Assembly (NCBI RefSeq): GCF_000956545.1
Contig: NZ_JYIT01000062.1
Span: 1-57,500, forward strand
Length of the DNA: 57,500 nucleotides
Direction: 5' to 3'
DNA from: Microbacterium azadirachtae
GTDB lineage: Bacteria > Actinomycetota > Actinomycetes > Actinomycetales > Microbacteriaceae
In this document: positions 40,577-49,128 of the stretch, in pieces
How the letters are laid out: the number at the start of each line of letters is the position of its first letter
Position numbering within the stretch: position 1 is the first letter of the stretch
Made by a program: the position numbers and the translations under genes
Notes under the pieces: model-generated
Seen by the model: only the letters and a program-made list of their open reading frames with translations
Told to the model about the DNA's origin: nothing
Databases searched by the model: none

Positions 40577-41146
40577 ATGACGACGCCTGCCTCCGACGAC
40601 CGCGTGCGCTGCTCCTGGGCCGGCGACGACCCGGAGTACCGCCGGTATCACGATGAGGAATGGGGAATGCCTCTGCACGGGGATCGCGCGCTCTTCGAGA
40701 AGATGTCGCTCGAGGGCTTCCAGGCGGGCCTCAGCTGGATCACCATCCTGCGCAAGCGTCCGCGGTTCCGGGAGGTGTTCGCGGGGTTCGATCCGGAGGT
40801 CGTGGCGGAGTTCGGCGAGGACGACATCGCGCGGCTCATGGCGGATCCGGGCATCATCCGCAACCGGGCGAAGATCGAGGCGACCATCGGCAACGCCGCG
40901 CTCGTGCGGGAGATGGCCGACGGCGAGCTCGACGCGCTGATGTGGTCGTTCGCCCCTGCCGCGATCCGCGGTGCACGCCCGCGGACCATGTCCGAGGTCC
41001 CCGCGGTGACCGCCGAGTCGGAGGCCATGAGCAAGGCTCTGCGCAAGCGGGGATTCCGCTTCGTCGGCCCGACGACGATGTACGCGCTCATGCAATCCGC
41101 CGGCATGGTCGACGACCACCTCGAGGGGTGCTGGCGCGCGGCATGA
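40577..41146 (+). CDS. tag: DNA-3-methyladenine glycosylase I (Tag)
   Basis: A 189-aa base-excision enzyme that removes 3-methyladenine from DNA. Seen: RCSWAGDDPEYRRYHDEEWG (zinc ligands Cys12 and a His, plus the family signature), MSLEGFQAGLSWITILRKR with the base-contact Glu and Trp, FVGPTTMYALMQSAGMVDDH and GCW at the end supplying the remaining zinc ligands. Length equals E. coli Tag (about 187 aa). The frame is open upstream but those codons cover the -10 box. Confidence 0.95.
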   Translation: MTTPASDDRVRCSWAGDDPEYRRYHDEEWGMPLHGDRALFEKMSLEGFQAGLSWITILRKRPRFREVFAGFDPEVVAEFGEDDIARLMADPGIIRNRAKIEATIGNAALVREMADGELDALMWSFAPAAIRGARPRTMSEVPAVTAESEAMSKALRKRGFRFVGPTTMYALMQSAGMVDDHLEGCWRAA

Positions 41147-41161
41147 GATCCGCGGGCCGGG

Positions 41162-41716
41162 TCAGGACGCGGGATCTGCTGCTGAGGAGCCGGGGTCCGC
41201 TGCCGCCTCGGGCTTGCGGAACACCCGGCGCATGTGGTCGCTGGTGAGGAAGTCGGCGACGCCGATCATGATCAGGCTGAACACGATCTGCTCGGTCACC
41301 ATCCACGCCGGGTAGAGCCCGGGGATCGCCGCCATCACGAGCGTGATCACGGGGAAGATCTGGGCGAAGAGTCGCAGCCGCTGATACGCCCAGCGCCAGC
41401 CGAGGGCGGCGCGCCAGGCGAAGTAGAAGAGCGTGGCCGTCATCGCGAGCACGATGAGCGCCCGCATCCACACGGCGAACGGCACGGCGGCCATCGACCC
41501 CGCCTGCACGGCGATCACGACGGCCACCACGACCGCGGCGACGCCGATCACGAGCTCGAGCGCGAGCAGCCAGAACACCCAGCGGAAAGCGCGGACGGTG
41601 CGCTCATGGTCGCGGTCGGACTCGACGATCTTCTCGTGCGCGTTCCGGCCGCCGGCGATGCGGTCCACGCGCAGCAGCAGCGGCTCCGCACGCCGGAGGA
41701 CAGGGTCGAGGAACAT
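41162..41716 (-). CDS. Hypothetical membrane protein, four TM segments
   Basis: A 184-aa protein of no recognised family. Residues 1-42 are charged and cytoplasmic; then WVFWLLALELVIGVAAVVVAVVIA, AVWMRALIVLAMTATLFYFA, LFAQIFPVITLVMAAIPGLYP and EQIVFSLIMIGVADFL are hydrophobic, and the Pro/Ala/Asp tail is soluble. TACGCT lies exactly 6 nt before the ATG with no ribosome site. It is divergent from the giant Fn3 gene and ends 15 nt from tag. Confidence 0.75.
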   Translation of the reverse strand: MFLDPVLRRAEPLLLRVDRIAGGRNAHEKIVESDRDHERTVRAFRWVFWLLALELVIGVAAVVVAVVIAVQAGSMAAVPFAVWMRALIVLAMTATLFYFAWRAALGWRWAYQRLRLFAQIFPVITLVMAAIPGLYPAWMVTEQIVFSLIMIGVADFLTSDHMRRVFRKPEAAADPGSSAADPAS

Positions 41717-41898
41717 GCTCCGAGCGTACGTCGCGGGCCTATGCCCGGAGCCCGGATCCGGGCCTCGGAAGGCGAAATCGATCGAAGGATGGATGGGTAG
41801 TCCTCCCCATCGCGGCTCCCAGACTCGCGGTTTACACTCTTACAGTCCCCTGACAATTGCTCATGGGACGGCTGTATCGCACTTTCGGGGGGAAATTC
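41717..41898. promoter_or_regulatory. Divergent control region before the Fn3-kinase operon
   Basis: Contains TACGCT at 41723-41728 (minus; -10 of the membrane protein gene), a perfect 14-bp palindrome GCCCGGATCCGGGC (41750-41763), a GATGGG/CCCATC inverted repeat near 41793-41812, and TACACT (41833-41838) or CTGACA...TGTATC (41850-41878) as candidate promoters toward the Fn3 gene. I could not decide between them. Confidence 0.4.
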
Positions 41899-44800
41899 GT
41901 GCTGAAGTCGTTCGCCTGGCTGCGGATGCGTCCGAAGACCCTCGCCTCGGTCGCCGGAGTGACCGCGGCGGCTCTCGCCGTCACCGGAATGGCGTTCGCC
42001 TACGAGGGCAACCCGACCGCGGAAGTGGATCTGCACGACGGCGGCGTCTGGCTGACGAAGACCTCGAGCCTCCTCGTCGGGCACTTCAACAACGAGTCCC
42101 GCGTGCTGGACGGCGGGCTGCGCACCGGCGGGGAGAACTACGACGTCCTCCAGTCGGGCGGCACCGTGCTCGTCACCGACCGCTCCGCCTCCACGCTGAC
42201 CAGCGTCGACCCCGCGCGGGTGGTGCTCAGCGACGCCGTGCTCGTGCCCGGCGGGGCGAAGTCGGCGCTCGGCGGCACCACGGTCGCGATCCTCGACCCC
42301 GAGGGCAAGCTCTGGGTGCGCCCGGCGTCGTCGCTGAGCGGCTTCAAGGCGGCGAGCACGAAGCCGACCGCCACCCTCGGCAAGGACGCCGACGTCGCGG
42401 TCGGCAAGGACGGGACCGTCTACGCCGTCTCCGCCAAGGACCAGAGCATCGTGACCGTGCACGTGGACGAGCAGGGCGAGCCGCAATCCCCGTCCACCGA
42501 GAAGATCGAGCTCGCCGCGAAGGCCAAGCCCACGATCACGGTCGTCGGCAGCACCCCCGTCGTGCTCGACGCCGAGGCCAAGACCGTGTTCGCCGCCGGC
42601 CACCGCACCGCGCTCGACGGTGCGGACGTGAAGAGCCTCGACGCCGCCGTGCTGCAGCAGCCGTCCGCCGAGAGCACGTCCGCGGTGCTCGCCACCGCGG
42701 ACGCCCTGATCTCCGTGCCGCTGGACGGATCCGCGCCGACGGTGCAAGATCCGGGCGGGACCGGGGCGCCCGCGGCGCCCGTGTTCCTGAACGGCTGCAC
42801 CTACGCCGCCTGGGGCGGATCGGCGAAGTTCCTCCGGGACTGCGTCGGCTCGGACAACGACCTCAAGACCTCGATCGAGGGCGCCGAGAGCAGCTCCACC
42901 CTCGTCTTCCGCGTGAACCGCGACGTGGTGGTGCTGAACGACACCGCGAGCGGCGCCGCCTGGATGGCCACCGACAACCTGCAGCGCGTCGACAACTGGC
43001 AGGACATCGTCCCGCCGGAGGGCGACACCGAGAAGCAGGACGAGACCACCGACGACCAGGTCGAGACCACGCTGCCCAAGCGCACGCCGGAGAACACGGC
43101 GCCCGTCGCACACGACGACGAGTTCGGCGTGCGTCCAGGACGCACCACGATGCTGCCCGTGCTCGACAACGACACGGACGCCGACGGCGACGTGCTCGTC
43201 GCCTCGCTCGCCCAGCAGCAGCCCTCGATCGGGGAGGTGCAGCCGATCAACAACGGCGGCGCCCTGCAGATCGCGGTCCCGGAGGACGCCACCGGCTCCG
43301 CGTCGTTCCAGTACCAGGCCGACGACGGCCGAGGCGGCAAGGCGATCGCGACCGCGACGGTCAGCGTGCACGACTGGAGCGTGAACGCGCCGCCGAAGCA
43401 GCGGCGCACGCCCGCGCTCCTCGTCGAGGCCGGCGGCACCGTGACGTACAACGCGCTGCCCGACTGGATCGACCCCGACGGCGACGACGTGTACCTCAAG
43501 GACGTCGAGGCGGCCCCCGGCGACCAGGTCGACTTCACGCCGGACGGCCAGCTCACCTATCGCGCGGTGGCGAGCCTGCCCGGACGCAAGGAGATCCGGA
43601 TCCAGGTCGCCGATGCGATGGGCGAGCTCACCAGCGGCACGATCCGCCTGGACCTGCGTCCCGCGGGAACCACGGAGCCCAAGACGAACGCCGATCACTA
43701 CGTCACGCGCGCCGGCGAGCAGGTCAAGGCCACCCCGCTGCTGAACGATTCCAGCTCGGGCAAGGAGCAGCTGCGCCTGACGCGGGTCGACGAGACGCCG
43801 GGCGCCGTGATCACCCCGAACTTCGCCGAAGGCACCTTCACCTTCCAGTCGCAGGTGCCGGGCACCTATTACATGCAGTATCTCGTCAGCGCCGGGCCGA
43901 ACGCCGTGCCGGGCCTCGTGCGCGTCGACGTGCTGGACAAGACGGCCGAGGCGGCGCCGCCGATCGCGGTGCGCGACGTGGCGCTGCTGCCCAGCGGCGG
44001 CGACGTGCTCGCCGGCGTGCTGAACAACGACATCGACCCCGCCGGCGGGATCCTCGTCGTGCAGTCCGTGACGGTGCCGCCGCACAGCGGCGTGGCCGTG
44101 TCGGTGCTGAATCACGAGACCCTGCGCATCACCGACCAGGGCAACCTCGACAAGGAGGTGCGGATCAGCTATCGCATCTCCAACGGCTCCAAGACGGCCG
44201 ACGGCGATGTGATCGTGATCCCGATCCCCGCGCCCGCGAAGCTCGACCCGCCGACCGCGAACGACGACACCGCGGTGGTGCGCGCGGGCGACGTGGTGAC
44301 GATCCCCGTGCTCGCCAACGACAAGCATGCGCCGGGCACGACCCTGCACGTCGCGCCGAAGCTCGTGGAGCCGCTGGTGGACCCCAAGTTCGGCGAGGCG
44401 TTCGTCTCGCAGGACACCGTGCGCTTCCGGGCGGGCGACACGCCGCGCACGGTCTACGCGACCTACGAGGCCGTGGACTCGAACGGCCAGAAGGCGGCCG
44501 GATACATCACGATCCAGATCCTGCCGGTCGATGAGAAGACCAACACGGCGCCGCGGCCGCACGACATCACGGTGCGCGCGCTGAGCGGCACGAGCGTGCG
44601 GATCCCCGTGCCGCTGGACGGGCTCGACGCCGAGGGCGACTCGGTCGAGCTGGTGGGGCTCGACTCCGCCCCGAAGCAGGGGCACGTCACCGAGATCGGC
44701 TCGAACTACCTGACCTACGACGCGTTCGCCAAGACGAGCGGCATCGACACCTTCACCTACAAGGTGCGCGACCGCCTCGGCAAGGAGGCGACCGCGACCG

Positions 44801-47800
44801 TCCGCGTCGGCATCGCCCCGGGAGCGAACATCAACCAGGCGCCCTACGCGGTCAAGGACTCGATCGTGATGCGGCCGGGCCGCACCGTGGCCGTCGCGGT
44901 CCTGACGAACGACTCGGATCCCGACGGCGACACGATCGGCCTGGTCAAGAACGGCATCGAGGTGCCGCCGGGGGTGGACGGCCTCAAGGCGACCGTGTCG
45001 GGCGACCGGGTGCTCATCACCGCGCCGAACCGCCCGCTGCAGACGTCGGTGCAGTACACCGTCTCCGACTCGCGCGGCGCCACGGCCACGGCGCCGGTGC
45101 AGATCACGGTCGCCGAGGACGTGCCCCTCGTCGCGCCGATCGCGCGCGATGACCGCATCCAGGCCTCCGACGTCAAGGGCGAGAGCCTGCAGGTCGAGGT
45201 GCCGGTGCTGGACAACGACGAGGATCCGGACGGCACGGTCGACGCGCTCAAGCTGAGCGTCTCGGATCCCACCGCGAAGGTGATGCCCGACCGGAAGATC
45301 CAAGTCACCGTGACCGACAAGCGCCAGCTGGTGCAGTACTCGGTCACGGATCAGGACGACCAGACCGCCTCGGCGTTCATCTTCGTCCCGGCGCTCTCGG
45401 AGCTCGCCCCGACGCTGCGCTCGACCAAGCCGGTCGAGGTCAAGAGCGGCGAGACGATCGACCTCCCGCTCTCGAAGTACGTGGCCGTGGCCGGCGGCGG
45501 AGAGGTGCGCATCACCGAGGCGGGCAAGGTCAGCGCGGTGAACAGCAACGGCGCGCCGCTGCTGAAGGACGAGCACACGCTCGTCTACACCTCCAAGCAG
45601 GGCTACTTCGGCGACGACGCGCTCACCTTCGAGGTGACGGACGGCACCGGGCCCGACGACCCCAAGGGGCGCAAGTCCACGCTGAGCCTGCCGATCACGG
45701 TGCTGCCGCCGGACAACCAGCCGCCGGCGTTCACGAACGCGCAGGTGTCGGTCGCCCCCGGCGAGGAGGCGCAGAAGGTCGACCTCGCCGCCCTCACGAA
45801 GGACCCCGATCCGGGGGACGCGAAGAAGATCAGCTACAAGATCACCGGTCAGCCCGAGAACGGCATCAAGGCGAGCCTGGACGGCTCGACCCTGAGGGTG
45901 GAGGCGGATCCGTCGACGCCGAAGGGGTCGGGCTCCACGGTGCAGCTGAGCATCACCGACGGCAAGACCGACCCGGTGTCCGGCACCGTCGCCGTGACGG
46001 TCGCCGCGTCCACGCGACCGCTCGCCGTCGCCAACGAGGACACCGTGCCGCAGGCGGATCAGGGCAAGTCCGTCACGATCCCGGTGCTGCAGAACGACGT
46101 CAACCCGTTCCCGGACAAGCCGCTGAAGATCCGCTCCGTCGACGTGCAGACCGGCGACGCCGACGGCGCCTCGGTGCAGGGCGACAAGATCGTGATCACC
46201 CCGTCCGCCAAGTTCGTCGGTCAGATCGTGGCGTCGTACCGGATCCAGGACGCGACGAAGGATCCCGACCGTGAGGTCGACGGGCGCATCGTCGTCACCG
46301 TCCAGGGCGTGCCGGATGCGCCGGGCGCTCCGCAGGTGACCAGCGTGCAGGACCGCACCGTGGTGCTGAACTGGAGCCCGCCGTCGAACAACGGCGCCGA
46401 GATCACGGGCTACACGGTGCGCGCGACGAGCGGCGGCAGCTACACCAAGCCGTGCACGTCGACGACGTGCACCCTGGACGGGCTGACCAACAACGTCGAG
46501 TACACCTTCGCGGTGACCGCCACGAACCGGGTGGGCGAGGGCAAGCCGTCGCCGACGTCGGCCGTCGCGCGGCCCGACGCGCGTCCGGACACCCCGAACC
46601 CGCCGACCCTGAAGTTCGGCGACAAGTCCCTGGCCGTGTCGTGGACGACGCCGACGACCCCCGGATCCCCGGTGTCCTCCTACAACCTGGAGATCTCGCC
46701 CGCCCCGCCGAGCGGCGTCGCGACCAAGACGGGCGTCACCGGCAACTCGCTCAAGTGGGACGGGCTGGAGAACGGCGCGAACTACCAGGTGCGCGTGCAG
46801 GCGGTGAACCGCGCCCCCGAGCCGTCGAGCTGGTCGGGCTGGTCGGCGTCGGAGATCCCCGCCGGTCCGCCGACGGCGCCGGGGACCCCGCAGGCGCAGA
46901 GCGCGCCCTCGGTGGGAAGCCAGTCGCAGATGAACGTGACGTGGACGGCGGCCGGCGCGAACGGCGACGCGATCTCGAGCTACGACCTGCAGGTGATGCA
47001 GGGCGGATCCGTCGTGCGCACGATCAGCGGGATCCCGGGCAGCACGCTCAGCCAGGCCGTGAGCGTCGGCAACTCGACCTCGGACTACACCTTCCAGGTG
47101 CGTGGCAACAACAAAGCGGGCGCCGGCGCATGGTCCGCCGTCTCGAACGCGCAGCGCGCCTTCGGGCAGCCGGGCGCCACGACGATCACGAGAGCCGACG
47201 AGGGGAACAACAACATCTACGTCGAGTACTCGCTCGCGGACGCCAACGGTGCGAGCGGCTCCGAGATCCGCTACGAGTATTCGACCGGCAGCGGCTGGAA
47301 CCGCAACTGGGACGGACACAGCATCCCCGCCGCCAACAACGGCACCTACACGGTGTCGGTGCGCGCCTACTCGGTCGTCGGGGGCCAGGAGTCGCAGCCG
47401 GGTGCCGCCGGCTCCCGGGGCAACCTCCGGCCGTACGGGCCGATCGGGGACCCCACGGTCAACGCCAGGAACAACGGCCAGAGCATCACGTTGTCCTGGA
47501 ACGCCCCCGCGCCGAACGGACGTCCGGTGACGATGAAGATCAGCGTCGACGGCGGCGGCTGGGAGTCGGTGGCAGACAGCGGCTCCCGGACGGTCGGCAA
47601 CGGCTACGACCAGACCCACTCGATCAGGGCGCAGGCGTTCACGAGCATCCCGCAGCAATCGAACGTCGCATCGGACCAGGCCAAGACCGACAGCCCGCCG
47701 CCGCCGCGCGTGTGGGTGACCGAGGGCGGCGCCGCCGGCAGCGGCTGCGTCAACGGCTGCCGCTACTTCGTCGTGAACTGGCAGAACCTCGGCATCGGCA

Positions 47801-47991
47801 CGTACAGCGTGACCTGCCACTCCAGCGTCGACGGGCAGATCGGATCCGCCAGCTACCGGATCAACTTCAACGGGGCGGGGTCCCAGCAGCTCGGCTGCTG
47901 GAAGGGCCGCGACGGCGTGGACGTCTGGATCGACATCATCGGATGGGGCGGATCCGTGGACACCGAGAAGAACTTCTGGCCGAGAGGCTAG
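41899..47991 (+). CDS. Giant exported protein with Ig-like (cadherin-type) repeats and fibronectin III domains
   Basis: A 2030-aa protein. Residues 1-35: basic start then a hydrophobic signal or anchor (TLASVAGVTAAALAVTGMAFA). Residues about 40-390: beta-rich, propeller-like strands (GGVWLTKTSSLLVGHFN, TVYAVSAKD). Residues about 398-1470: roughly eleven Ig-like repeats, most opening as APVAxDDxxxxRPG and VLxNDxDxDGD. Residues about 1470-1930: Fn3 domains (GAPQVTSVQDRTVVLNWSPPSNNG and relatives). The last 90 residues carry Cys pairs (SGCVNGCRYF, GCWKGRDG). Likely surface adhesin or wall-spanning scaffold. I prefer GTG 41899 with GGGGGG upstream; a TTG at 41857 is also in frame. It opens the phospho-signalling operon. 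Confidence 0.88.
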   Translation: MLKSFAWLRMRPKTLASVAGVTAAALAVTGMAFAYEGNPTAEVDLHDGGVWLTKTSSLLVGHFNNESRVLDGGLRTGGENYDVLQSGGTVLVTDRSASTLTSVDPARVVLSDAVLVPGGAKSALGGTTVAILDPEGKLWVRPASSLSGFKAASTKPTATLGKDADVAVGKDGTVYAVSAKDQSIVTVHVDEQGEPQSPSTEKIELAAKAKPTITVVGSTPVVLDAEAKTVFAAGHRTALDGADVKSLDAAVLQQPSAESTSAVLATADALISVPLDGSAPTVQDPGGTGAPAAPVFLNGCTYAAWGGSAKFLRDCVGSDNDLKTSIEGAESSSTLVFRVNRDVVVLNDTASGAAWMATDNLQRVDNWQDIVPPEGDTEKQDETTDDQVETTLPKRTPENTAPVAHDDEFGVRPGRTTMLPVLDNDTDADGDVLVASLAQQQPSIGEVQPINNGGALQIAVPEDATGSASFQYQADDGRGGKAIATATVSVHDWSVNAPPKQRRTPALLVEAGGTVTYNALPDWIDPDGDDVYLKDVEAAPGDQVDFTPDGQLTYRAVASLPGRKEIRIQVADAMGELTSGTIRLDLRPAGTTEPKTNADHYVTRAGEQVKATPLLNDSSSGKEQLRLTRVDETPGAVITPNFAEGTFTFQSQVPGTYYMQYLVSAGPNAVPGLVRVDVLDKTAEAAPPIAVRDVALLPSGGDVLAGVLNNDIDPAGGILVVQSVTVPPHSGVAVSVLNHETLRITDQGNLDKEVRISYRISNGSKTADGDVIVIPIPAPAKLDPPTANDDTAVVRAGDVVTIPVLANDKHAPGTTLHVAPKLVEPLVDPKFGEAFVSQDTVRFRAGDTPRTVYATYEAVDSNGQKAAGYITIQILPVDEKTNTAPRPHDITVRALSGTSVRIPVPLDGLDAEGDSVELVGLDSAPKQGHVTEIGSNYLTYDAFAKTSGIDTFTYKVRDRLGKEATATVRVGIAPGANINQAPYAVKDSIVMRPGRTVAVAVLTNDSDPDGDTIGLVKNGIEVPPGVDGLKATVSGDRVLITAPNRPLQTSVQYTVSDSRGATATAPVQITVAEDVPLVAPIARDDRIQASDVKGESLQVEVPVLDNDEDPDGTVDALKLSVSDPTAKVMPDRKIQVTVTDKRQLVQYSVTDQDDQTASAFIFVPALSELAPTLRSTKPVEVKSGETIDLPLSKYVAVAGGGEVRITEAGKVSAVNSNGAPLLKDEHTLVYTSKQGYFGDDALTFEVTDGTGPDDPKGRKSTLSLPITVLPPDNQPPAFTNAQVSVAPGEEAQKVDLAALTKDPDPGDAKKISYKITGQPENGIKASLDGSTLRVEADPSTPKGSGSTVQLSITDGKTDPVSGTVAVTVAASTRPLAVANEDTVPQADQGKSVTIPVLQNDVNPFPDKPLKIRSVDVQTGDADGASVQGDKIVITPSAKFVGQIVASYRIQDATKDPDREVDGRIVVTVQGVPDAPGAPQVTSVQDRTVVLNWSPPSNNGAEITGYTVRATSGGSYTKPCTSTTCTLDGLTNNVEYTFAVTATNRVGEGKPSPTSAVARPDARPDTPNPPTLKFGDKSLAVSWTTPTTPGSPVSSYNLEISPAPPSGVATKTGVTGNSLKWDGLENGANYQVRVQAVNRAPEPSSWSGWSASEIPAGPPTAPGTPQAQSAPSVGSQSQMNVTWTAAGANGDAISSYDLQVMQGGSVVRTISGIPGSTLSQAVSVGNSTSDYTFQVRGNNKAGAGAWSAVSNAQRAFGQPGATTITRADEGNNNIYVEYSLADANGASGSEIRYEYSTGSGWNRNWDGHSIPAANNGTYTVSVRAYSVVGGQESQPGAAGSRGNLRPYGPIGDPTVNARNNGQSITLSWNAPAPNGRPVTMKISVDGGGWESVADSGSRTVGNGYDQTHSIRAQAFTSIPQQSNVASDQAKTDSPPPPRVWVTEGGAAGSGCVNGCRYFVVNWQNLGIGTYSVTCHSSVDGQIGSASYRINFNGAGSQQLGCWKGRDGVDVWIDIIGWGGSVDTEKNFWPRG

Positions 47992-48009
47992 CCGCGGTCT
48001 CACCGCGGC
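47991..48009 (+). other. Hairpin directly after the Fn3 stop codon
   Basis: GCCGCGGT-CTC-ACCGCGGC, a perfect 8-bp stem with a 3-nt loop starting at the last base of the stop codon. No T-run follows. It may stabilise or partly attenuate the mRNA between the Fn3 gene and moxR. Confidence 0.5.
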
Positions 48010-48055
48010 CGGCCCTCCCCAGACACACACCCCGAGCTCAGAGGAGCACACAGAC

Positions 48056-49027
48056 ATGACGATGACCCCCGAACAGGCCACCTGGTTCCAGGGCACCTTC
48101 AGCCGCCTGGCCGACAATGTCGACCGCGCCCTGCAGGGCAAGCGCGACGTGGTGAGCCTCGTGCTCGCCTCGATGCTGGCCGAGGGGCACGTGCTCCTGG
48201 AGGACGCCCCGGGGACGGGCAAGACGAGCCTCGCGAAGGCGCTCGCCGCGACCGTGCAGGGCACGAGCACGCGGATCCAGTTCACGCCCGACCTGCTGCC
48301 GTCGGACGTGACGGGCGTCACGATCTACGACCAGAACACGCACACGTTCGAGTTCCACCGCGGTCCGGTGTTCGCCTCGATCGTGCTCGCCGACGAGATC
48401 AACCGCGCCTCGCCGAAGACGCAGTCGGCGCTGCTGGAGGTCATGGAGGAGTCGCGCGTGACGGTGGACGGGGTCGCCCACGAGGCCGGCCGTCCGTTCC
48501 TCGTGATCGCGACGCAGAACCCGATCGAGCAGGCCGGCACCTACAAGCTGCCCGAGGCGCAGCTCGATCGCTTCCTCATCAAGACCTCGATCGGCTACCC
48601 CGACCTCGACGTCACGGCGACGATCCTCGCGGGTGCCGCGGAGCGCAACCCGTCGGCGAAGCTGAGCCCCGTGATCACGACCAGCGCCGTCGCCGACATG
48701 GCCGACCTCGCCGCCGCCGTGCACGTGGAGCCGGCCGTGCTGCGCTACATCGCCGAGCTCGTCGAGGCGACCCGCGAGGACACCGCGATCCGCCTCGGCG
48801 TCTCCGTGCGCGGCGCGCTCGCGATGGTGCGCATCGCCAAGGTGTGGGCCGCAGCACACGGCCGCCACTATGTGCTGCCGGACGACGTGAAGGCGCTCGC
48901 CCGCCCGGTGTGGCTGCACCGCCTGCTGCTCGACCCCGAGGCCGAGTTCGCCGGCACCACCGCCGAGACCGTGATCGCGCGGGTCGTCGACAAGGTCGCC
49001 GCCCCCCAGGCGCGCGCCGCCGCCTGA
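48056..49027 (+). CDS. moxR: MoxR-family AAA+ ATPase
   Basis: A 323-aa AAA+ chaperone-like ATPase. Seen: Walker A LEDAPGTGKTSLAKALA, the MoxR motif RIQFTPDLLPSDVTG, Walker B ASIVLADEINRASPKTQSALLEVMEE, sensor 1 FLVIATQNPIEQAGTYKLPEAQLDRF and a lid domain with LGVSVRGALAMVRIAKVWAA. MoxR ATPases work with DUF58 and VWA or transglutaminase partners encoded beside them, as here, probably remodelling membrane or exported protein complexes. GAGGAG lies about 10 nt before the ATG. 64 nt separate it from the Fn3 gene. Confidence 0.95.
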   Translation: MTMTPEQATWFQGTFSRLADNVDRALQGKRDVVSLVLASMLAEGHVLLEDAPGTGKTSLAKALAATVQGTSTRIQFTPDLLPSDVTGVTIYDQNTHTFEFHRGPVFASIVLADEINRASPKTQSALLEVMEESRVTVDGVAHEAGRPFLVIATQNPIEQAGTYKLPEAQLDRFLIKTSIGYPDLDVTATILAGAAERNPSAKLSPVITTSAVADMADLAAAVHVEPAVLRYIAELVEATREDTAIRLGVSVRGALAMVRIAKVWAAAHGRHYVLPDDVKALARPVWLHRLLLDPEAEFAGTTAETVIARVVDKVAAPQARAAA

Positions 49028-49033
49028 GCGGCC

Positions 49034-49093
49034 GGTCCCTGAGCCTGTCGAAGGCGCCCACCACCAGACCAGGTCCCTTCGACAGGCTCAGGG
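49034..49093. repeat. Dispersed element as inverted pair in the moxR-DUF58 gap
   Basis: CCCTGAGCCTGTCGAAGG (49037-49054) faces its exact inverse at 49076-49093, an 18-bp perfect stem with a 21-nt loop. Both arms are preceded by GGTC. It fills most of the 101-nt gap. The same sequence recurs five times inside the FHA gene at 55.5-55.7 kb. As RNA it would be a strong hairpin and could lower readthrough. Confidence 0.9.
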
Positions 49094-49128
49094 CCCGATC
49101 CGGATCCCTCCGAAGACAGAGAGCACGT

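Noticed and set aside
41548..48321. Open frame of over 2,200 codons antisense to the Fn3 gene, and many similar long antisense frames elsewhere.
   Set aside because: High GC makes stop codons rare in the antisense frames. The translations are Arg/Val/His-rich without motifs, while the sense protein has clear domains.
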